Both the position numbers and the translations under genes were made by a program. The notes beneath the pieces were generated by a model. It did no database searches. It saw nothing but the letters and a program-made list of their open reading frames with translations, and was not told where the DNA came from. Positions 11,768 through 64,000 of a stretch of 64,000 bases of DNA are shown here, piece after piece. Origin of the DNA: Eulemur rufifrons (Eukaryota > Chordata > Mammalia > Primates > Lemuridae); NCBI RefSeq assembly GCF_041146395.1, contig NC_091002.1, positions 8,240,501 through 8,304,500 of the forward strand, read 5' to 3'. The stretch's first letter is position 1. Each line of letters begins with the position of its first letter.

Positions 11768-12098
11768 GGCCCGGGGCGCAGGGGGCCCGGGATTGCTGAG
11801 AAAGGATGCTGTGCGGGCCAGCGGCCAACGAGAGAGGCGGCTGGAGGATTTTTAAGTTGTCCGCAGAGGTTCCGAAAGGTAGCATGATCAGCTTGGCGTT
11901 CTAGAATGGTCTCTAGCACTTCATAAGGAGAAAGACTGGAGGCAGCTGTTGGCAGAACAAGGATAGTGAAGGCCCCACGTCCATGCCATTAACTGTTCAA
12001 GTGCCTTATTTGGGTGACAGCAGCGTAGGTAGCAGACCTGCACCAGTCAAGCGTCACCACGTTACCTCCCCTGAGGCACACAGACCTTGTTTGCTAAG

Positions 12099-12480
12099 TG
12101 TAAGGTTTTTTGGATTGGGCGGCGCCAGAGAAAGAAAGACAAGGAGAGTTGAAAGGGATAAGTAAAGAGGCTTTATTGGAGCGCTCCCGGGTGGGGATAA
12201 CGGGACCCAGGCCGGGGGGCGAGGGACCTGGGGGGGGGGGTGGGAAGAGAGAGAGAGACCTGAGAAGTCGCACCCCCCAGAAGTTTGAGTGGGTTTATAT
12301 ACGTTTTTAGGGCTGGAGGTAGGGGTTTCTGTGTCGGGAAGATTTATGGCGGAGAGAGCAAGGAATTTTCCATTGCAGTTTTAGGGCAGGTGTGGAGAAA
12401 TAGGAGGGGCTGGTGGTATGGGTGGACTCCAGGAACTGTGACGGACTCCAGGAGCCGAGACCCTTGTCATGGTAGCCATA
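12099..12480 (-). mobile_element. Solo LTR of a class I endogenous retrovirus, antisense
   Basis: Read on the minus strand, the order is U3 sequence, a TATA box CGTATATAAA (complement of 12294-12303), a C-rich R region, then AATAAAGCCTCTT around 12165-12177, then U5. It ends at or near the complementary TG at 12099-12100. This TATA-to-AATAAA spacing of about 120 bases is typical of gammaretrovirus-like LTRs. No internal gag, pol or env is present, so it is a solo LTR. The right boundary is uncertain. Confidence 0.75.
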
Positions 12481-12484
12481 GGGG

Positions 12485-12690
12485 ACTTAAATGCTGGTTA
12501 GGATCAAGAGATTTGGAGCCAGCTATGCCAGATAATAGTTGTATGACCTTGGTCAATTTACTTCACGCTAAGAAGCTCCAGTTTCCTCACCTGGAAAATG
12601 AGAATACTGATAGCATCTGGGCTGCTAGGCACACTTGAGGTGGTGTAGCTGCTCACCACATTCACCTGCACGCAGTATTGGCCAACTGGA
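12485..12690 (+). repeat. MIR SINE
   Basis: The blocks gagatttggagccagc, tatgaccttggtcaatttactt and cagtttcctcacctggaaaatgagaatactga follow the MIR consensus order on the plus strand. Confidence 0.75.
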
Positions 12691-13186
12691 GATTATTATG
12701 ATGAGTTTAATAGGGGTGGAAAGAAAGGAAAGGATTCTGTAGGCATTAAAGAGGTGTGGTAGAGGTCTTGGTAATTGATTTGGTTATAGGGCACAAGGGG
12801 AGGGGAATTCTAGGATGACACTCGAGGTTTATAGCTTGAGTAGCCCTTGGGCCACTGGCAGTGTGGACTGGGGCTCTGGGGGAGAGGCTGGGTCAGGGGA
12901 GAGGGTGAGTTCAGTGCTGAGCATTCAGAGTGTGGGAACCTCCGCGGTATGAGAGGGGAGGGGTATCCAGTCAACTGCCAAAGGAGCACTGAGCTGGAGG
13001 CGTGGATTTGGGAGTTCTCCACACATTGAGGACAATTTAAGTGCATGAAATAATGCCAAGAGAGTGGCTGAGGATGAGCGTCGCTAGGAGACTGAAGAGG
13101 AAGAGTGCAATGTTCTAGACCACAGGGAGGGGCCATGCGCAGGAAAGTTCAGAAAGAAAGATGCAGAGTTTCCTTTGGATTTTATA

Positions 13187-13191
<5 letters not shown>

Positions 13192-13218
<27 letters not shown>

Positions 13219-13312
13219 GAGTCAGGGTCTCACCATATCTCCCAGGCTGGTCTTGAACTCCTGGCTTGGCCTCAAATGATCCTCCCACCTCAGCCTCCTG
13301 AGTTACAGCTAG
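13192..13312 (-). mobile_element. Truncated Alu fragment, antisense
   Basis: A long poly-T is followed by gagtcagggtctcaccatat, caggctggtcttgaactcc and tcctcccacctcagcctcc. Only one arm is present, cut off before the L1. Confidence 0.75.
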
Positions 13313-13354
13313 CATTTTTGAGCACTTGGTCTCTGTGGAGAGATGTGCCTTACT

Positions 13355-16265
13355 CTTTTTAAGCTGCTTTATTGAGATATAATTCACATACCATACAATC
13401 ACCCATCTAAAGTGTACAGTTCGGTGAATTTTTTGTATATTCACAGAGTTGTGCAACCATTACCACTATGTAATTCCAGAAAGTTTTCATCAGCCCCAAA
13501 AGACACCCTGGACCCATTAGGAGTTGCTTGTATTTCCTTCTTCCCGCCAGCTGCTGAGGGCTACTAATCTATTTTATGTCTCTATATATTTGCCTATTCT
13601 GGACATTTCATGTAGTTGGAATCATGCAACATGTGATATTTTGTGTCTGACTTCCTGCAGCATGTTTTCAAGGTTCATCCATGTGGTAGGATGTGTCAGT
13701 ACCTCATTCCTTTTTATGGCTGAATAATATTCCTTTGCATGGTTCTGCTACATTTTGTTTACCCATTCATCTGTTGATGGACATTAGGGTTATTTCCACT
13801 TTTTGGCTATTATGAATAATGCTGGTATGGACATTCATGTACAAGTTTTTGTGTGGACATGTTTTCAGTTCTCTTCAGTACATACCTCGGAGTGGAACTG
13901 CTGGGTCATATGGTAACTCTATGTTTAACCATTTGCCAAACTGTTCCCCAAATTGGTTGCATCATTTTACATTCCCACCAGAAATGTAGGAGGTTCTGAT
14001 TTCTCCACATCTTCATCAATACTTGTTATTTATTTTTTGACATTGGCTGTTCTAGTGGTTGTGAAATTGTGTCTCATTGTGTTGTTGATTTGTATTTCCC
14101 TGGTGGCTAATGATGTTAAACATCTTTTTGTATGTTTATTGGCTATTTTATGTCTTTGGAGAAATGTCTGTTTGAAGCCTTTGCCCATTTTTTAATTGAG
14201 TTGTCTTTTTATTATTGAGTTTTAGGATTCTTGATGGTGTCCTTTGCAGCAAAAGGTTTTAATTTTGATGCAGTCTAATTTATCTTCTTTTTCTTTTGTT
14301 GTTTGTACTTTTGGTATCATATCTAAGAAGGCTTTGCCTAACCTAAGATTACAAAGATTGACTCCTGTAAGAGTTTTATAGTTTTAGCTCTTACAATTAG
14401 GTCCGTGATCCATTTTGGGGTAATTTTTGCATATGTGCGTGGAAGTAGTTCAAACCTCATTCATTTGCATGTGGATGTCCAGTTGTCCCAACATCATTTG
14501 TTGAGAATACTGTTCTTTCTCCATTGAATTATCTTGCACCCTTATCAAAAAGCAACTGACCGTACATGTAAGGGCTTGTGGCTGGACTCCGATTTCTAGT
14601 CCATCGACCTGAATGTGTGTGTCTTAATGCCAGTACCACGATGTCTTGATTACGATAACATTGTAGTGAGTTTTGAAATCAGGACGTATGACTCTTCCAA
14701 CCTTGTTCCTTTTCAAGATTGTTCTGTCTTTTCTGGGCCCCTTACACTTCCATGTAAAGTTTAGGATCAACTTTGCAATTTCTGCAAAAAGCCAGCTGGA
14801 TTTTTGATTGGGATTACATTGAATCTGTGGATCCATTGGAGAGTATTGCTATTTTAATAATGTTAAGTTTTCTAATCCATGAATATGGATATCTTTTCAC
14901 ATATGTAGGTCTTTAATTTTTTCAAACTTTTTTTTAGTTTTTAGAGTATAAGTTTTACACTTCTTTTGTTGAATTTATTTCTAAATATTTTACTTTTTGA
15001 TACTGTTGTCAATAGAATTGTTTTTCTCATTTCATTTTTGAATTGTTCACTGCTAATGTATAGAAATACAGTTGAGTTTTGTATATGGATCTTTACCTTG
15101 CAAACTGACTGAATTAATTTATTAGTTCTAATAGTTTTTTGGTGGATTTCTTAGGATTTTCTTAGGTTATACAAGATCATGTCATCTGCAAATAAAAATA
15201 GGTTTCCAGTCTGAATGTCTTTTATTTCATTTTCTTGTCTGGTTGCATTAGCTAGAACTAGACTCTAGTACGGTGTTGAGTAGAAGAGGTAACATGGATA
15301 GCCTTGTCTTATTCCTGATTTAGGGGAAAGATATTCAGCCTCTCACATTTAAGTGTGATGATAGCTGTGGAGTTTTATAGATGCCCTTTATCAGGGTGAC
15401 GACCTTCCTCTCTATTCCTGGTTTGTCAAGAGTTTTTATCACGACAGAGTGTTGGACTTTGTCGAATGTTTTTTCCGCATCTGTTGACATGATCACGTAT
15501 AAATATTTTTTGTGCCTTTTTTCTGTTGGTATGGTGTATCAACTGATTTTCAAATGTTGAACCAATGTGCATTCCTGGTGTAAATCCCACTTGGTCATGA
15601 CATATGATCTTTTTTACATGTTACTGCATTCAGTTTCCAAAATGTTTTTGAGGATTTTTGCATCTCTATCACGAGGGATGTCAGTCTATAGTTTTCTTGT
15701 GATGTCTTTGGCTGGTTTTGGTGTCAAGGTAATTCTGGCCTCAAACAATGAGTTGGGAAATGTTTTCCATTTTCTGAAAGAGTTTGAATAAGTGGTAATC
15801 TTCTTTAAATGTTTGGCAAAATTCACAATTGAAACCCTCTCGATTTTCTTTGTGGTCAGTTAAATATTAAATATTGATAGCTAATTGAATCTCTTTAGTC
15901 AATATGGGTCTGTTCAGATTTTCTATTTTTCATAAGTCAGTTTTGATAGACTTTCTAGGAACTTGCCCATTTCATCTAATTGTTGGCACACTGTGGTTCA
16001 TAATATTCCCTTATCCTTTTTCTTTCTGTAAAGTCAGTGGAAATGTCCTATATTTAATTCCCAATTAGAAATTTGTATTTTCTCTTTTTTATTTGGTTAA
16101 TCTAGCTAAAATTTTGCCAATTTTGCCAGTCTTTGCAAAGAACCAACTTTTATTTTCATTGATTTTTCTCCATTCTATTTCATTTTTACTCTAATCTTTT
16201 ATTATTTTCTTCCTTCTGCTTGCATTAGGTTTAGTTTGTGCTGCTTTTTCCTATATCTGAAGGTG
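13355..16265 (-). mobile_element. L1 LINE fragment, antisense, about 2.9 kb
   Basis: On the plus strand it reads from the L1 3' region (tttattgagatataattcacatac) rightward into ORF2. The minus-strand frame at 14624-14836 translates to ORF2 C-terminal sequence such as FTWKCKGPRKDRTILKRNKV and VIKTSWYWH. The ORF2 frame is broken by many stops and shifts, so the copy is dead. It is 5'-truncated near 16265. It sits between the second CpG island and the first ACOX3 coding exon. Confidence 0.92.
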
Positions 16266-17122
16266 GTGCTTGAATAGCGTAACTTTGGGGTCAGACCTTG
16301 CTGGGCCGGAACCCTTCAAGTTCCCCTGGGCCTTAAAGAGTTAAGCTGGGGGATTCACACCCATGTTCTCCTAGGTCTGGGTTCACAAGCCACTCCTGTC
16401 CAATGCCTTGATTAGCCAAGGCACTTGGAAAAGGACCCAGTCTATTCAGAAAATTCCAGAACATTCCTTTGGTCAAGAGAGCTGGGTTTCAGATGCCTGC
16501 TCTGCTAGTGGGAAGCCAGATGCCTATATGTTGAGAAGAGAACAAGATAAAAACTTGTAGTCACCGGCCATGGGCCAGACATCCTGTGTCCAGGTGGGCC
16601 AGGGTGGGTGGGGATAGTAGGTACTGTCGCGTGTGGCTGGAGTGGACTGGCCAGCACTGGCTGGATTCCAGAGGGAGCACTTCCTGGGCCCCAGGTTTGC
16701 CAAGCCTGGGGGTGGGGGTGTCTGCACATCCTGGGTGTCCCCAGCAGTTGACATGTTCTCAGGCATGGCTCTGGCAACAGAAAACCAAACCTCCAACAAA
16801 ACTCTGGGCTCTGCCCCCAGCAGCCCTGGTCGCCCCTGCCCATTTACCTCGAGGTATTGCAGTGCTGGCCACAGGCTGCAGCTGTCGCTCTTCTGTGTCT
16901 TTGTCGTCCTTCGTTTAGGGGTAAAGTCAGGAGAGTTCCTCTTGCCTTCTCTTTTGGGAACACGGGTGCTGCGGTGTTTCTCTTTTGCTGTCACTTTGGA
17001 ATTACAGTTTGTTTTTCTCTGAGTTGTAACGCGGTGGGTTTCACTGTTCTTGGGTGGTATGGATCCGTAGAATGGAACATGTTGATTCAGGCTGTGTATT
17101 TTATGCAGGTTGGCGACAAGCA

Positions 17123-60977
<43,855 letters not shown>

Positions 60978-63900
60978 TGGCACCAGCACACATTCAGCTA
61001 AATCTAATGAAGCTAATTGAACTAATTAATTCATGGGCGTCAAACTCAAGTTCCAGAAGACACCAGAAATTTCCGCTGCTTTCTGAACGTGCGCCTCTAT
61101 GCTTCAGCCGCTGCCTGGCTCCTCCCTGCAGAGGTGACCAGAGGTGGTTCCCGGAGGGCTGACCTGGGATGCTGTGGCTTCGGGGTGCAGAGGAAACTTA
61201 GATGGTCACATCTTCCTGATGAAGTATGGGACTTGGGATAACTGGAATTTTGCATGTTCAATTTTCAGATACAGCTGCCCGAGACGTAGCAGACTGCTCC
61301 TAATGGGGGGTTTTCTGATCTGACGACTCTGCAGAGCTCTGCTTTGCTAAGGAGGTGGGGACTCCAGTCCGATGCTCTATTAGCTCCACTCTCTTTATCA
61401 CATAATCAAATTATAACCTGTTTGCACAGAGACCAAATGCCATAGTTTAAGATTTTTAAGGGGGAAAAATCTATTTTAATACTTTTTTTGTGGAACTGAA
61501 AGTTTCTATCGAGGAAATGTTTCCAAAGGAAAAACTAGTCATGATTTGAATGTCTGGACAATTTAGTCTCCAACCCTCAATTGTTCACAAATTACTTCAC
61601 ACATGTTGTGTTTCATCGTTTCATTCCCAACGTAGGTGAAGTGCTGAGTGCTGTGTGCCCAGCAAACCCTTTCACGAGTGTGGCCTGTCCCCACAGCGCC
61701 GGCCACAGTCCGATTGCAGCCCAGATAGGGGTCAGCGCAGCCTGCCCCGGCCACTCCTGCCTCCCCCTCGGCCCACGGGCTCGGCTGGGAGCTCCCACGC
61801 GTGGGTTCCCGATTCAGCGTTGCCCGACCTCGAGTCAGTCCAGCTCACGAGGCCTGTGTCAGCAGCAGGAGAGTTGGTCACTCAGTGTCCTCTGACCTCT
61901 GTGGTGTGGGCCCCTCTGTCACCTTGTCCACGCTGTGACCGTGGCCACCCTGGGTCACCATGGGCCAGCAAAGATGTGACACAAGCTCTCCTGGGGTGGT
62001 GCTGAACCAATGAGGACCAGTTCTTATTTTTCCAAATAGCCCGGAGAACTTCAGAGCGTCCAAGGGACATGGTTGAGAATCTGTTTCTAAAGACTGAGCT
62101 TCCAGCGCTGGCAACCACTTGACTTCCCGAGCCTCGGTTTTCCTGGCTACAAAAGGTGCAGACCCTCCTTCCTGCAGGGCCCTGGGGCACCCGCGGGGTC
62201 ATTCGGGCCCACTGCAGTGAGCACCTTGGCACTTGGAGTCCATTGTCTGATTGGGCCAGCTCGTTTCTCAGAGGAGGAAACTTGCCCCGAGAGGCTGAAC
62301 CACTGCCATGGGCAGGTGGCCAGAGGATGGCTGAGCTGGCCCAGGGGACCACCCTGGAGCCCGAGGCCCCAGCACGGGGCTGGGCAGCAGACACTGCTGG
62401 TGTCCACTGTGGTCGTAACCGGGAGCAGCCCCACCCTCACCTCCCTCTGGTTTGGAAGCTTCCCTGGGTTGAAGTAAACTCTTCATGGTTTCAGTGTTTT
62501 GTGCTTTATACTCCACTCTTCCTGCTTTCAAAGAAAATGGAACAAAAGAAGATACCCCAGACCCTCGCCAGTGGAGATGGGGTGGCCGTGAGTGCAAACT
62601 CACGTCACATGCCAGAGGGAGGGCCTCAGAGGCCCAGGGGTCCCCAAGGCCAGCCCCCCACCCCAGGTCCCCAGCCCAGGAGAGCAGGTGGGCCTGCCAG
62701 CTGGGGTCCCCCTCGCAGGACACCATGCGGCTGTGTGTTTGTGGACAGGCTGCTTTTCCTAGATCTGTAGCTCTTCCGACTGGTGAGGAGTTGGAGCTCC
62801 TGCTGCCCCTGGCTGGCTTTCCCAGCGCGCTTCCGCCTCCCACGCCCCCTGCCCCACCATCAGGAGAATTTATATCTTTATAGTAAGTCATCTTTCCATC
62901 TAAGACTATTCTTCAAGTTGTTTTTGATAAAAAGCTGTCTGATTTTTGTATGTTTATTTTGGTTGCCTTATTAAAATCTTATTTAATTATTGTAGTCTTT
63001 CATTGATTCTCTTTGGTTTTCCTTCTATATTGTTAGCAAATGGTGATGGTTTTGTCCTTATCTTTCCTGTCTAATGACACCCGCTGGCCCTGGTGGAAGA
63101 GTCTTCCACACTGTGGGCACTGCTGCCTGGCCCTACGTCAGGAAATGCCACCAGCTGCTCACACCAGTGTGGCCTGGAAAGACAGACTGGGCAGGGGACC
63201 TGGCAAGAGATCTCGCTTGGCGACAGAGGCCAGTGTGTGCTGGTGGCTATGACAATGGCCAGAGATCTCTGTGATTCTCTGAGGGAGATGCCTGTGGAGG
63301 GAGAAACCTCACCCGGGGGAGAGTGAGGAGATGCCCACAGCGGGAGAGACCACCTCACCCGGGGAGGGTGAGAGACAGGCTCCCTGCACTAGGCGGGGCT
63401 GGCTTGGAGCTTAATTTCTTGGCGTTGAGGTCCTGGTGTTGCTGCTGAGTCTCTTGGTGGTGGTTGGCATTTGCTCTTTTTCACTGTGGGACGTGTGGGT
63501 GACAGCTGTGTCCAGTTTGGGAGGTCCTGTGCTGCCCGTGGTCCCAGGGCAGTCTCTGGTTCACTTTTGCACTCCAGGCCTGGGCCACTTGCTGTCACTG
63601 CAGCTTACATCAGAGGATTTCCCTGGGGCTCTGGGCTTTGATCCTAAACCCAGGAGGTCAGTGTGGCTCCATGTGAGAACCCAGAGTTCCCGGAGCTTCC
63701 AGGAGTGCCCCACGCCCATTCTCATCCCAGTGAGAGGACTGACCTCCACTGGTTTGCAGCCCCAGACAGCCCAGCAGGCGACCCCATTTGCTTTGGGATC
63801 CTCAGAGGACGCTGTTCCCAATCTGCAGTGGGCAGCGCGAGCCCACACTGTGGAGGCAAGGAGTGCGAGGTGACTTGTGTAGAAACTGTCCCGCGCCTGC

Positions 63901-64000
63901 TCTGAGACACGCTCCCGGGCTCGGAGTGAACTTTGTTCACCAGCCACATTCAGATTCCCTCAAGCCCGCGTTGTGCTGACCTGCTTGCTTTGCAAGAGAA
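60978..64000 (+). other. ACOX3: ACOX3 3' UTR and downstream flank
   Basis: The UTR starts at 60978; its end is not defined. I found no canonical AATAAA on the plus strand between the stop and 64000. Candidate variant signals are GATAAA near 62927 and ATTAAA at 62970-62975. Beyond this I see no further gene, only fragments of old repeats and a two-unit G-rich tandem repeat at 63285-63374. Confidence 0.6.
63285..63374 (+). repeat. Two-unit imperfect tandem repeat
   Basis: Units starting gagatgcc at 63285 and 63328 share cctcacccgggg and ggtgag-like ends, with a period of about 43 bases. Confidence 0.7.

Larger units (their letters stand above)
11100..11900. promoter_or_regulatory. Second CpG island with CRE and ETS site; candidate ACOX3 promoter
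   Basis: A CpG-dense stretch with a perfect TGACGTCA (11459-11466), an ETS/GABP-type CCGGAAGTGC (11541-11550) and no TATA box. It lies 5.5 kb upstream of the ACOX3 coding start, on the correct strand side. Several long open frames on both strands here are GC artefacts. It could be the main or an alternative ACOX3 promoter. Confidence 0.6.

Noticed and set aside
11128..11919. Several long open frames on both strands in the second CpG island
   Set aside because: GC-rich composition explains them. They overlap each other in different frames and show no family match; the Pro/Cys repeats reflect the DNA minisatellite at 11664-11767.
14624..14836. Minus-strand frame with a reverse-transcriptase-like sequence
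   Set aside because: It is a fragment of dead L1 ORF2 and not a host gene.
17054..17122. Upstream in-frame ATG as an ACOX3 start
   Set aside because: It lies in the intron before the acceptor at 17108, and the human start aligns with the ATG at 17123.
62156..62891. Overlapping open frames of about 205 codons on both strands downstream of ACOX3
   Set aside because: Both strands are open over the same GC-rich bases, which is a composition effect. The sequence includes MIR-like fragments and no known domain.

Overview
The window is nuclear DNA from a primate, most likely a lemur. It has long GT-AG introns, CpG-island promoters, MER5A/MER1 hAT relics, MIR, L2 and L1 fragments and many Alu copies. 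Two Alus (10028-10366 and 18407-18749) carry the extra 'ctatatatttttagctgtccag' type segment between the linker and the 'tagtagagacggg' box, which is typical of lemuriform Alus and absent from human and galago Alus. The strepsirrhine assignment rests on this recognition alone.

Two protein genes are supported. On the minus strand at the left edge is the first coding exon of TRMT44 (2778-3372), the N-terminus of the putative tRNA(Ser) Um44 2'-O-methyltransferase; the rest of that gene lies beyond position 1. On the plus strand is the complete coding part of ACOX3, the peroxisomal branched-chain (pristanoyl-CoA) acyl-CoA oxidase. It has 17 coding exons from ATG 17123 to stop 60977. All junctions are GT-AG, all phases agree, and the product is 700 residues, the same length as the human protein as I recall it. 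The genes are head to head, as in human.

Layout: 1-2777 TRMT44 intron 1; 2778-3480 CpG island with TRMT44 exon 1 and a probable bidirectional promoter; 3480-11100 repeat-rich DNA with two LTR-like stretches; 11100-11900 a second CpG island with a CRE, an ETS site and a candidate noncoding ACOX3 first exon; 12099-12480 an antisense class I ERV LTR; 13355-16265 a large antisense L1; 17109-60977 ACOX3 coding exons and introns; 60978-64000 the 3' UTR and downstream flank.

I found no undescribed genetic system. The points most worth a second look are a variant peroxisomal targeting tripeptide (Pro-Lys-Leu) at the ACOX3 C-terminus, two separate CpG islands with the same CRE plus ETS combination upstream of ACOX3, an antisense LTR that keeps recognisable promoter and poly(A) motifs, an intronic cluster of CACGTG sites, and competing splice acceptors four bases apart at coding exon 10.
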